A stretch of 64,000 bases of DNA, from positions 1 through 64,000 of the forward strand of contig SADC01001324.1 of the NCBI GenBank assembly GCA_004194705.1, given 5' to 3'. Below, one piece after another: positions 1 through 11,800 of this stretch. Made by a program: the position numbers and the translations under genes. The stretch's first letter is position 1, and every line of letters begins with the position of its first letter. The notes under the pieces are model-generated. The model saw only the letters and a list, made by a program, of their open reading frames with translations, was not told where the DNA came from and ran no database searches. This DNA comes from Ditylenchus dipsaci. Lineage: Eukaryota; Nematoda; Chromadorea; Rhabditida; Anguinidae.

Positions 1-659
1 ACCGGGTGAAGGCCGCGATTGCGCTAATAAAAATCGGGGGTTAGTTAGGCAAAAAAAATTTTCTGGTCAAAAAAATTTCGGAAAATTTCTCATCAAGGAA
101 AATTTTTGTTGGTCAGAAAAGAAAGAGTCGTGTGCGCTTGAGTTTTTTGTGCGCCAGAAGGGCGCGTCGAATGATGTAAAATTTGACTGGATACGGAAGA
201 CCGGAAGTTAGGGGCACGGGCACTTTTATGTGGGCACTCAAACCGAAAATTTGAAAATAATTTGATATCAAATAAATTTGAAATTTGTCTTGAGAGGAAA
301 GTGAAGATGTCCCAAAAGACTTTTATAAAAAAAATTCAAGTGCCTGGAAAGTAGGTGAGCAAAATAAGATAGAAGCAGGAATTGCACCAGATAGTTAGCA
401 AATTCACCAAGTGACTGAAAAAACCGGCATAGTGTAGTGAGTGCGAGTGGTGTTATATCGAGAGCGGTGTTATATAAAGAGTGGTGTTATATCGAGCCAG
501 TGGTCAGGAACCTTGAATATTTCATTTCTCGCATAACGATATTGTCTTTGTAGAGTGAAGTACAAGCGAGCACTACTATTGCTAACTCTCGGGGTGTGTT
601 ATATCGAGAGTGTGTTATATCAAGAGTGGTGTTATATCAAAAAAATTCTAGGTGAATTG
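1..659. repeat. AT-rich sequence with short TGTTATATCGAGAG repeats
   Basis: No gene is visible. Positions about 450-645 hold several imperfect copies of a unit built on TGTTATATCGAGAGTGG, separated by variable spacers. The rest is A/T-rich with poly-A and poly-T runs. I see no coding signature on either strand. Confidence 0.6.
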
Positions 660-1165
660 TTCTGGCGGTAAATTTATCTGCGCGGAAATGCATCTGCAGG
701 TTAATTCTCTGCAGGTGAATCAATCAGCAAGTAAATTCATCTGCAGGTAAATTCATCTGCAGGTGAATCCGTCTGCAGGTAAATCATCTGCAGGTGAATC
801 CATCTGCAGGTCATTCATCCGCAGGCTAATTCATCTGCAGGTGAATCCATCTGCAGGTCATTCATCGCGCAGGCTAATTCCATTCTGCAGGTGAATCCAT
901 CTGGCAGGTCATTCGTCTGCAGCTTATTCATCTGCAGGTAAATTCATCTGCAGGTGAACCCTGTGCAGGTCAATTTATCTGCAGGCTTATTCATCTGCAG
1001 GTCAATCCATTTGCAGGTTAATAATATGGTCAGGTAAATTCATCTGCAGGTGATAATATGCAGGTAATTCATCTTCAGGTTAAATTCATCTGCAGTAAAA
1101 TGAGATCTGCAGATAAATTCATCTGCAGGTGAATCATCTGCAGGTAAATTCATCTGCAACAAAAT
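660..1165. repeat. CTGCAG-rich tandem array (minisatellite)
   Basis: About 500 bases are made of a degenerate unit of roughly 10-28 bases on the pattern TTCATCTGCAGGTGAATC, so CTGCAG recurs more than twenty times. Units are in the same orientation, with small indels and substitutions. The open frames across it are by-products of the repeat. It resembles the iterated-terminus arrays elsewhere in the window but no inverted partner lies inside the window, so it could be one end of an element extending beyond the left edge. Confidence 0.8.
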
Positions 1166-1189
1166 GTGAGCGCAATGTTCAGCGCCAAC

Positions 1190-1400
1190 GAAGTGCCGCC
1201 GAAGCGGCACCAGTGTCTCCCATGAATGTGTGGCGCTATGTTCGGCGCCGACGAAGTGCGCGAAGCGCACCAACATTCATCAAATGTTCGCGCGCACGAA
1301 GTGCCGCGAAGCGGCACTACCGAATTGTTATTTGATATTCGGCTCCATGGAGATGTTATTTATTGTTCGGCGCCAAAGAAGTGCCGCGAAGCGGCACAAA
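1190..1400. repeat. four-copy stem-loop repeat (GTGCCGC-GAA-GCGGCAC)
   Basis: Four short perfect hairpins lie at 1193-1210, 1256-1270, 1301-1317 and 1381-1397. The usual form is a 7-bp stem GTGCCGC/GCGGCAC closed by GAA. The second copy reads GTGCGC/GCGCAC, changed on both arms so pairing is kept. Each is followed by a CATTYATC-AATGTT segment and preceded by a TTCGGCGCC-like block, so the true repeat unit is about 60-80 bases. No protein function is proposed. Confidence 0.7.
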
Positions 1401-1439
1401 CATTTATCGAATGTTTAATGCCAACTCTTATTTATTTTT

Positions 1440-2450
1440 ATTTATTTAAAATATATTAAGGCGGGTGATCGCCATCGGCGCAGCGGCGCCTCAGGTATAT
1501 GATACGCCTATTTTTCGGTTTTTCGTCAAGAACTTGTAGCACTTTCAAAAATAACTAATTTTTTTCGCAACGAAACAACTTTTTTAGCCGTTTAGATGCC
1601 GGTTACGAAAAACCTATGTATTACAGTTTCAAAAACAGGCTTAAAATCGGTGTGCGTCTATAAATATGAACGGAGTGTATGTTAGAATATTTTCGCTAAC
1701 AGACAGAAAAAAATGAATCCGGAGACTCGATAAACATGTCAAAATAGACAAAAATTGCCTTGGTCCCCTCTGTAGATTTTCAAAAACATATTTTCTACAT
1801 TCCAACCTATATATAGTACACACCCCAAAGGTTCGATCCCCAGCTATGTCCCACACTTTTTTCCACGTATACTTTTGAAATAGTGTCGGACCCTGCTAAG
1901 GATTAAACTTATGTGTGTGTCACCATATTAAAGGTAAGTTATAAAACGAATATATTTTTTAAAATCTACATTCCAAGGCAGATGCTCGGTGTTTCTCCAC
2001 TGTCCTGATTCGACTTTTTCTGTCTGTTAGAAAAAATATTAAATTATACATAGTAAATCGACCATGCTCTACAAGATGGCGTAGTCAGAATTTTGAAATC
2101 GAACCGTGCATTCCTTGTTAGATGGTTTTTTGGATAATTCCACTTAAACACCATTTAACTTTAAAACAGGCTGTCGAAACAGGATTAGCAGAAAGACTGC
2201 TAAAATTGGGTCGTAGGACCCAGCTGGATGACTAATTTTTTACCATTACCTAAATGAATGTTTTGACTGTAGTCAAATAAAATTACAAACAAGCATGTGT
2301 AAGCAAAATTTTATTTTAAAATGTTTAAAGTTTTGCATTGTACTTGTAAAGTATTTAAGTTAGAACTGTTAATAGTTAGTTAATAAAACAATATTTATGC
2401 TTGCTTTTTATTTACAACATAATAAATTATTTCAATCAATATATAATTTT
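1440..2450. other. noncoding stretch downstream of VPS8, with one tRNA-like B box
   Basis: No gene is visible. A SINE-like B-box (GGTTCGATCCCC) lies near 1828-1839 on the + strand. The motif TTGCCTTGGTCCCC, seen at many element sites in this window, occurs at about 1755. The rest is A/T-rich and contains the presumed 3' UTR and flank of VPS8. Confidence 0.5.
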
Positions 2451-2456
2451 TTTATT
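2451..2456 (-). promoter_or_regulatory. VPS8 polyadenylation signal AATAAA
   Basis: AATAAA on the minus strand lies about 160 bases past the VPS8 stop codon at 2613-2615, a plausible distance for a 3' UTR end signal. A second, weaker cluster of A/T-rich hexamers lies further downstream. Confidence 0.45.
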
Positions 2457-2612
2457 GATTTCACATATTTGGCACTTTTAGTAATATTCCCAAATCACCT
2501 CCGAAATGCGGTGAGCCAGGTGGTCCGAGGGTTGTACTCTCAAGGCTGTTGAATATGTTGATATGTCGGCTGAGATTGGAATTGATAGTTGAGCTAATAG
2601 GCTGTTGTATAG

Positions 2613-2812
2613 TCAACATTTTGGATTGTAGAGATAATAAGGTGATCGATGAGCATTCTCACACCCACATTTACGCTGATTCCTTTGCTCTGGACAACAC
2701 TCAATATGGGCTAAATGGCCACAACTGAAAACAAAATTTATGTTTTCACAATCGATTAACCGGGATCTTACACCACATTTGCAGGCGATACCCAGCTCAC
2801 AACGAGTAATTA
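2613..2812 (-). CDS. VPS8: VPS8 terminal exon encoding the C-terminal RING finger
   Basis: The minus-strand frame reads a cysteine-rich segment with CKCG, then [14 protein letters not shown], then C-x-C near the end, and stops at 2613-2615. Spacing from the first Cys pair to the CGH-x2-H-x2-C core matches the VPS8 RING-type zinc finger, which contributes to CORVET assembly and binding. An in-frame stop lies just upstream at about 2825, so the acceptor must lie near 2812. A possible AG is at the GTGAG just before the CTGGG codons. The previous recognised exon ends at 10354, making a 7.5-kb intron that holds MULE-1 and a foldback. Confidence 0.72.
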
Positions 2813-5800
2813 TTCAAATTTCTCGAAAATTGTTTAAAAAATTTCTACTTTTAAAGGGGCATGCTCGTCGGTAAAAGGACAATTCGTAGCGGTTTTTCGA
2901 GTGGACAATTCGTGGTGGACACTTCGTGGCACTTTTTTGAAATTATAACCTTTCGAGTAAATGTGACCCAAAACTTTTGGCCTCTTTTCCATAAACGGAA
3001 TTAAGTAAGCTTGGGGACGGGATGGGAATCCACGGGAATCCCGGTTTGGGAATCCCGAAAATTTTCCAAATCCCCGACCTCGAATCCCGCCGGCCCAAAA
3101 GCTAAAATCCCGAAGCCTGCCGGTCCATTTTCAAAAATCCCGAAAAAGTCCCGAAATTTGATAAATCGCTTTTTAACGCTGTTACGTTTTCATGATGTTC
3201 CGTATGGATATTAAAATAAAAGTGCGAATCGCAGCATTCACAAAAACAGCTTTTAACATTTTACAGTGCACTCTTGATATAAAAGCAGTTTTTCAATTTC
3301 GTTTACTAGCCAAGTGCGACTCGTTTTGGCTTGACTGACAATATGCTTCCAAAATCGTAAGAATTTCGACTTTGCCGATCGATTTCTTAAAAGGTAAAAG
3401 TTTACAGTTTATTTTAGGGGCAATTTTAACCCTATAGTTAACCATACCGTGAACTGCACAAGCTGAAATTAACTTACAAGCTACAGTTAATTGTACAGCC
3501 ACAGTTAACCGTACAGCCGATTTAGCTTACCGGTTTTCGGTAAAATTCACCGCTGTGGTGAGTCACCAGTAAGTTACCGTGGTAACTCAAAGGCTTTAAA
3601 GGGAGGGTGCATCTCTTGTCCGTATCTGGTCCGCATGGAAATCGTATGAATTCAAATTCAAACACTTTTTTAGGGTTGGTCTATATTCCTCTGCCCGCAC
3701 GCATTACTTTTTTCATACTTTTTTGTGATTGAGCTGTACACCATGTGTTCTAAGGCTAAAAATTATCAATTTATTGAATAGAATCATTTCTATGATTGAT
3801 TTGTTGTCATTAACAGCCTTAATTTCACTATTTAATGCATATAATCTTTAAAATAAATAATTCTTACCTAGGTTTGGGCTCTAACTTAGCTCTAGTAGTC
3901 GTGCATCTCTCTTTGTTATGCTCCTAAGAGCCTCAAGATAATTTGGGGAGATGAGGATTTTGGGTCACTTCTCAAAAAATCCGAGTATGGGGGGAACTAT
4001 AGAGTACCCATAGAGCTTTACCTACCTGTGAATGGGTGTATATCTTCCCATTGTTTGAAAAACGTGGGCATATATAGGCGGTGGTGCAGCATAAATTTAA
4101 GAAAAGAGTTGAAAATAATAATTTTAAGCTCAACTGAAAAGTGCCACGAGGTGTCCACCAGGAACTGTCCACTCGAAAGACCGCCACGAACTGTCTGTGC
4201 CACGAACTGTCCTATGTCCATGCTCGCCGCCGATGGAAATTTTTTGAAAGGCGGGTACCAGGAAAATTGAAATGAGAATTAAAATGTCGTATTTTAGTAA
4301 AAGTCAGGGATAAATATTGCATTTGACCGGAATCGAACCGATGACCGACTCCCACATCGTAAAAGCCTAAGTGCACCCGACCACTGATATCTCAGTACTT
4401 TTTCAAACTGTTTGCAGCATGTTTGTCCATAAACGAAAGCTAATATCTATGCAATTCGATAAGGCTTTTATAGATTTAATTATAAATTATAGATTTCGCG
4501 GACAAAAAAATTAATTGAAATTTACTGCCGTTCCATTTCCGATTTCCTTCCGTCCCATCCCTGGGGTATGACATTAGGGGGTGAAATTTGACACGAAAAC
4601 CCCAACTTCATGAGTCTTCAGAAATTCATTTTAAAGTATAAAATTTAAAAGCCAAAGTTACAAAAGTTACAAAAAATTACAAAAATATTTTAGCTAGCCT
4701 TTTTTGTAACCAAAAGTTACAAAAAATATTTTTTTAGCTAGCCTGAATTTTTTAGGAGTAAAGAAGAGTCAAAATAACTGCTTACTCGAATATCAAAAAA
4801 GACTTGGAGATTCTCTGAAAGCACACACACAAACATCACTTCCAACTTGTGGCGCAAAAAGTTTGTGAGTTGAGTGTTGCAGGCTGGAGAATCGTAGAAT
4901 AGTTTCCAGATGCATACATTCTAGGGTCTTTTGGTAGAGCACCTGGTCTACTTGACACGACAAAAGCATTTTGCTGAAATATTAGTTGTAAAAAAAAACC
5001 TTCAAAACAGGCGATTTTACTGAATAACCGAATGCGAAAATATGCCTTGATTTGCCCTAAAAAGTACAGTAAACCCATTTTTTGAAGTATTTTATTTATT
5101 TTGTTAAACAGTCTGGGGGAAGGTGGTTTTGTGGACCAGACTGTTCCAAAAAGTTGCGAGGATTCAAATCCTCATTTATAAATTTTTTCTCTAAAACTGC
5201 AAAACGTGACAGCTCTTTTAAAAAACCGGTGTGGCTATACCGATATGTTTCTTTTTTAGGGTAAAAAGTCATGGCTTTTATAAGAAACGGTCGACAAAAT
5301 CAGAATCTTTGTGATATTTTAAACCAGACTGTATAAACAAAAAAAGATTTAAAGATTAGGTCAAGTTTAAAAGGGGCATGCTCGTCCCCGATGGGAATAG
5401 GCTGGAATGCACAATTGCGCACCAGCTCTAAATGGCCTTGAATCATGTTTTTTTCAACGTTTTAGCGTCTAAAATGTGTAGAAAACATGTTTAGGGGCGG
5501 CCGACCATTTTTGGAAAAAATTATTTTTGACCAAATTTTGACTTTTTACCTTGGAGACCAAGGTAAGTCACTTATAGAGGGCGGACACGGACGATTCACT
5601 CCCTCGGCCGATTCACTCCCTGGGACGATTCACTCCTTCCTATATAAATGGGATGATTCACTCCCTCTTATATAATGGGACGATTCACTCCCTCTTATAT
5701 AAATGGGATGATTCACTCCCTCCTATATAAATGGGACAATTCACTCCTCCTATATAAATGGGACGATTCACTCCCCCTATATAAATGGGATGATTTACGC

Positions 5801-8800
5801 CCTCGAAAATGTTTTAAATTGATGCCTATTTGCGTGTGGAATTTTCAGAAATTTATCTTCTTTATTGTCTTCTCTTCACGTCTATTTTATTCCTCTCACT
5901 TTTTGTGAATTTTCATTTTTGGGTTTATTCCGCATTGTTTGTGGCTTTTTGCTCGAATAAAATTTTATTTTTGGAAAGTCATGGATGCAAACAACTTTAT
6001 GAGAGAGGGTCGACTGAGCATTGGGGCAATAAGTCAAGCTATGGGAATAGAACAAAACGCTCTGATGGAATTTGTCCAAAACGCTCTGAACGCCGTGCCA
6101 GCGCCAGTGGTTCAAGCCATCCTTCCAGCGATCAATCAAGACCAGCCAGAAGTCGAAGAGGAGAATGTATATTTTTATTTCATTTTCGGAATTAAGAGAC
6201 TAAGATTTATCGTTAGGACACGATCAGTTTCGTGAAATCGGAAAGAGGCAAGGACAAGGCTGTGCATCGAGGATTTCAGTTTCAGAAGCACAAAACAAAC
6301 AAAAACGGATCAACTCAATACTGGCAATGCGTGAAATACCAAACATTGAATGGTGGATGCAAAGCTCGACTCACAACTCTCACAGCCGGCGATGTCTTCA
6401 GCAAGCTCCTTCCACATGATGGCAATCGATTACATAACCATGCTCTGGATCCGATGGCTGTTCCAAAAAGTAACATCATGGCAAATCTCAAGCGCAGGGC
6501 ATTGGACACCCGGGAGGTTAGCTTTGAATTTTTTTGTAATTGTTCAACCAATAATATTGTCATTTAAGCTGCCAAAAGAACTACTCAACCATGAACTGCA
6601 GACTGCTCCGCTTGCATTGGGTCCAAGTTTAACAGATTCCGCAACCCGCAAAATAATTCGAAACTACAGAAAAGCCCATCAAATACCGGTAGTGGAAGCA
6701 AGCAACGTGCAAAATCTCACTTTTTCGGATGCCAGCAAGATGTATGTGGATGCAGCTGGCCAAGAGCAGTTATTCGTGTTGAAAGACTCTGGGCGAAAAG
6801 ATCCACAAAGGTTTCGACTTTTATATTCTTTCTTTTCTTGCTCATATCACTGTTTTCAGAATCGTGCTGCTAGGCAAAGAAAGAAATATTGATTGGAGTG
6901 TTGAAATGAAAATCACATACTGGGATGGGTCCTTCTCTATTACTCCTGCGCCGTTTTATCAGGTAAAAATTTGCAAATCAATCTTTGGATGAAACTTTCA
7001 TCTGTTTAGGTTTACGCAATTTTGGCCGAAAGAACTTCTCGAGATTCAAATGGTGGCAAGTGGTTTTCCCAGTGATGTATGCTTTGCTCATGGACAAGTC
7101 CGCTGAATCCTACATCAAGATGATGCAAATGTTGAAAGAAGTTTGGCCTCTTTTTAATCCGACGACTATCAGCATGGATTTTGAGCAAGGAGCAATCCAA
7201 TCAGCTCTTCAACTTTTTCCAAGTAATATTCATTTTATTTATAATTATTATTATAGTTATTTAGATGCGATGATTGCCGGATGCCTCTTTCATCTGGTGA
7301 AGAATTTCAAGAAGAAGATCAATAGAGCTGGCCTCACTGCTCGCTACCACGATCCAGAGTTTTCTATCCGGGCCAGGATGATCATGAGCCTTGCATTTGT
7401 TCCGCCTGACAACATTTGGAGAGACTTCGAAGTTCTTCGTGCACATCTTCTCCAATACGACCAAGCTCTCGCTCCTGTGCTCAATTGGTTCCGAAGAAAC
7501 TATGTTGGTATGATTTTATTTTATTTAAAATAGTCTTCCTGATATTAAACTTATTCTTTCAGGTACTGCAATGAACCCTCCTGGCTTTCCAGTTAATTGG
7601 TGGTCATGTTACGAAAGGACCTTGACTGGAGAAGACAGAACAAATAACTATGCTGAGGCCGCTCATCGTCGACTGCAGGATGCCTTAGGAGTGGATCATC
7701 CAACTGTGGGACGACTGCTGCAAGACCTTAAAAGAATCCAGCGAAATCACGACACTCATTACGAACAATATCTTGCTGGTCAAGATGCTCCGAAGAAGCG
7801 CCGTATCTACTTGGATGCCGACAGAAGAATCCTGGCAAAGGTCCATCTTTACGAAGGGGCAAATTTGATTGAGTATCTTCGAGGGCTGGCTCACAACATT
7901 GTAATGGATCAATAGAAAGATATTAATCTCGCATATTGTTTTTGTTGTTTAAGTTAATTTTGTTTGTTCTTGAATTTATTTGTTGCAATAAAGTTAACTT
8001 GAATTTGATTGGTACGGTACGTGATGATTCACAAGAATTGGTAAGAATAAAAACTGCAATTGTTTATATAGGAGGGATTGAATCGTCCCATTTATATAAG
8101 AGGGAGTGAATCGTCCCATTTATATAAGAGGGAGTGAATCGTCCCATTTATATAAGAGGGAGTGAATCTTCCCATTTATATAAGAGGGAGTGAATCGTCC
8201 CATTTATATAAGAGGGAGTGAATCGTCCCATTTATATAAGAGGGAGTGAATCGTCCCAGGGAGTGAATAGGCCGAGGGAGTGAATCGTCACGTACCGATA
8301 GAGGGTACCTAGATGTCTTATTAATTAACTTTTTACCTTGTTTCGGTCACTGGAGCTGGGCAAAAAAGACTCTATATGCATTTATGATCAAGAGTACATC
8401 TCGGAATTATGTCTAAGATATGTGGGTGTGCGCATCTCTAACTCTCAAGTCCCCTACGACCCCTTCGGGGGTATAGGTACTATCTCCAAGTGGTTTACCT
8501 TGGTCTCTCGAAGCAAAAAGTCAAATTTTGGTCAAAAATTTTATTTCAAAATGGTCGACCGCGCCCCGAAAACATGTTATATATATACGTTTTAGATGCT
8601 AAAACGTTGAAAAAACAAGATTTGGGGCATTTAGAGCCATTGCGTAGTAGTGCAGTTTAGCCTGGGAATATTTTAAAAGGCTAGGAAGGAAGGAAGAAAA
8701 AAGCCCCTATTACCGAAATCTTGTCTTGAATCCGGATCCGTTGAGATCAGATCAAAATAAATTTTATGATCTGAGATATCCACAAAAGTAGGTACATGGT

Positions 8801-11800
8801 GCAAAATTTCGATTTTATGTACTTAAAATTGCTATATCTTAGCTCATAAAATTTATTTTGATCTGACCTCAATGGGTTCAGATTTAAGACAAGATTTTGG
8901 GGCTAGGGCAGTGTTTCCAAAAACAGAACACAGAATTAACCACAGAATTTTTAAAAGTGCTCGTAATTGTGTTTTTTGTATGGTATTTTTGCTAACTTTT
9001 TGTGCGTTTTGTTCAGCGTTAAAAGTTGCAGTAGGGGACCATACGCGTTTCGCAAATTTTCCACTAAAACAGCAAGAAAATTTGACTTTTGTCTTGAAAA
9101 AGTCAAAAACAGAATTCTGTTTTCTGTTTTTGACTTTTTCAAGACAAAAGTCAAATTTTCTTGCTGTTTTAGTGGAAAATTTGCGAAACGCGTATGGTCC
9201 CCTACTGCAACTTTTAACGCTGAACAAAACGCACAAAAAGTTAGCATAAATACCATACAAAATACACAATTACGAGCACTTTTAAAAATTCTGTGGTTAA
9301 TTCTGTGTTCTGTTTTTTGGAAACACTGGGCTAGGGGAAACTTGCCAGAAACGAAATTTGCCAAACGTATGTTTTTGCCAAAACGAAATTTTCCCAAACG
9401 AAATTTGCCAAAACGAAATTTGCCGAAACGAAATTTGGCCAACGAACTAACAGGGGGGACCAAGGCAGTTTTTACGTTTTTTTCAAAATTTTCGAAATTG
9501 TGTCCTAACCACCTAAAACCACCCTAAACCAGCGAAAATCATCCGAATTCCCGCAAAAATTTTCTTTAGTGTAGTTTTGATGGTTTTGGGTGGTTTGGGG
9601 TGTTTTGGGTTGTTTAGTGTGATTTTGGGTGGTTTTTGCTGTTTTAGGTGGTTTTTGGTTGTTTGGGATGGTTTTAGGTGGTTAGGACACAGTTTCGAAA
9701 ATTTCGAAAAAAACGTAAAAACTGCCTTGGTCCCCCCCTGTTGGTTCGTTGGCCAAATTTCGTTTCGGCAAATTTCGTTTTGGCATATTTCGTTTTGGCG
9801 CAGTTCGATTTGGCAAATTTCGTTTTGGCAAATTTCGTATTTGGCAAATTTCGTTTTGGCAAGTTTCCCCTAGCCGATTTTGGTATTGGAAAAGACTTTC
9901 CGTAAACTTTTTCATTGAAAAATGACAATTTTTGATAAAAATTAAAAAAGGGGTTATTGAGTGTCGGTAATCGATGTTTTACCCCGACTACCCCGACGAC
10001 CTACTTTCACAATCCGCCGCTGCTCTACTACTGTAGTTTCACGTTCAAAGATTTCGCCGCCTGGCGCTATGTTTGGGCAAAACTAAAATTTTCGGGCGCC
10101 AGCGCCCTCTTTAGGCTAAAATTTGTGCGGCGCCAGACAGGTGCTGGCACCGGGGCGCCGGTGCCCGTGCAACTATGTCTTCTACTGAGCCATCGAAGCT
10201 ATTAAATGGTGATTTTATTACCACCTGGTACTTTTTTTTAATATTCTCATTGGCGGCGCGCATGCCCCTTTGAGTGTGAGATCTGGCTGTAATAGAACCA
10301 GTCCACATTTTTTAGCCTATTGTTCAGTAGCCCGGAAAATTTAAAAAAGTTACTCTATGAGTTTGGAAAAAGAGAAGTACTGAGCATCTCGAAACGAAGG
10401 GTGGGAAAATAATTCATCGATGACTTGTTCGGCCCCAGAACAACCACCTTCCACTATTGATGTGAATACGTCCAGCAAGTAGTTGTCAAAGTGGTCTGAA
10501 AGCATTGAAGTTGAAAAAATTATTTGAGAATTTGAATTGATTAACGAGAACTTGAAGCTAGGTCTTTGGAGGAGAGCAGGAAGTGGAACAGTTTGACCAA
10601 CCACTCGTTTTCTTTTGCTTCTATTTGATATGAGTTACATAAGTTGAGTATCATGGAGATTTGATTGGCTAAAGTGGAGAAAATGCATTAGTTTTGTGAA
10701 TTTCCAAAAAATGACCAAAGACTTTCAAAAAAAATTTTTTGCCTGAATAAGTCAGCTAGTCATATCATCTACAGACTCACCAGAATTGATCCGATCACCT
10801 GCTTTAAGAGCATAGTGACCACGCCATCCTGGCAGATAGGGCTGAGTTTGACTTGACACAGGACGGCCGGTTGCTAGGGGAAAAAATGTCAGCCGACCAT
10901 CCGGCCGGCTGACATCAAATTGAAATACTTAAATATTATCATTTTTTTCTAAAAAAGACGTGTCAGATTACAAGAATTTATGCTTCCCGTCGGATTCGGC
11001 TAGATGGCGCACTCACGGACAGCCATATGACGGCCGGTGCACAGGGGGAAAAAATCCGACCAGAGTTTGGGCAGTGGTCGGCCGGTACTAAAATAATTAA
11101 TTTAAAAAATCTAGGGCGGGACGGCGGACGGCCCATGCATAGGTAAAAAATGGTACGGGCGGTAGACTGCCGGCGAAAACACACAGACGTTGTCTATTTT
11201 TGAAAATGTGGTCACTATGTTCTAGAAACAATGAATCAGCTGAATGTTTAGTCAGTGCTAAACTGAATCTCCAAAAAAATTATTCATACTCAGACACTTA
11301 CATATATTTTCTGAGTTGTGTTCCTTGACTACCCTCTCAAACAGCATTTCGAAAGCCCGACCAACAAATCGACGAGACACCAACAACATAACACTGGTTT
11401 CCAGTAGGTCATTAGCTACCGCCAAATTCAAGCAGTAGTCTGTTCTGGAGCCTATGGGTAACCAGTAAGAAAGCAGATAGGTCATCTGCTTGTCCAACTC
11501 TTCATTCAACACTTCCGGGCATGTTTTCGACTTGTTTATGGTCCCTTCAAAGTATGCTCCAAAGAGATTTTCGTCCAGCTCTTCATCGCTAGATATGCTG
11601 TGCATGCCTTTGTTTCGTCTTAATTGCAAGTAAATTAGAAAAAGAACTAACTTGTTAAGAGTTACCATGGGACTAATTCGGCGTACCTTCAACTGATCAA
11701 TTAGAGAACTGATCAATGAACTATTTCACCAAAAAGACATTTGATCAGAAAGACTATCAAATAATCGTAGTAATTCAGTGGTAATCAAGGGGGGGGGCTT

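Larger units (their letters stand above)
5395..8665. repeat. foldback element interrupted by MULE-1
   Basis: Outer arms 5395-5573 and about 8505-8665 are inverted copies of each other. Shared blocks include the TTTTTCAACGTTTTAG segment, ACATGTTT followed by GGGGCG, the GACC-rich block and the ACCTTGG motif. Between the arms sits a copy of the GGTCACTGGAGCTGGGCAAAAA module (about 8340-8500). Removing 5582-8297 plus one 8-bp copy of ATAGAGGG rejoins the two halves into one ordinary foldback, so the MULE landed in a pre-existing element. Confidence 0.65.

Noticed and set aside
5600..5800. Regular repeats that could suggest a CRISPR array
   Set aside because: The units are directly tandem without variable spacers, are matched by an inverted set at the other end of a transposon, and the DNA is clearly eukaryotic.
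8853..9527. Long overlapping open frames (up to about 186 codons) on both strands
   Set aside because: They mirror each other because the region is a palindrome. Composition is A/T-driven, with no recognisable domain.
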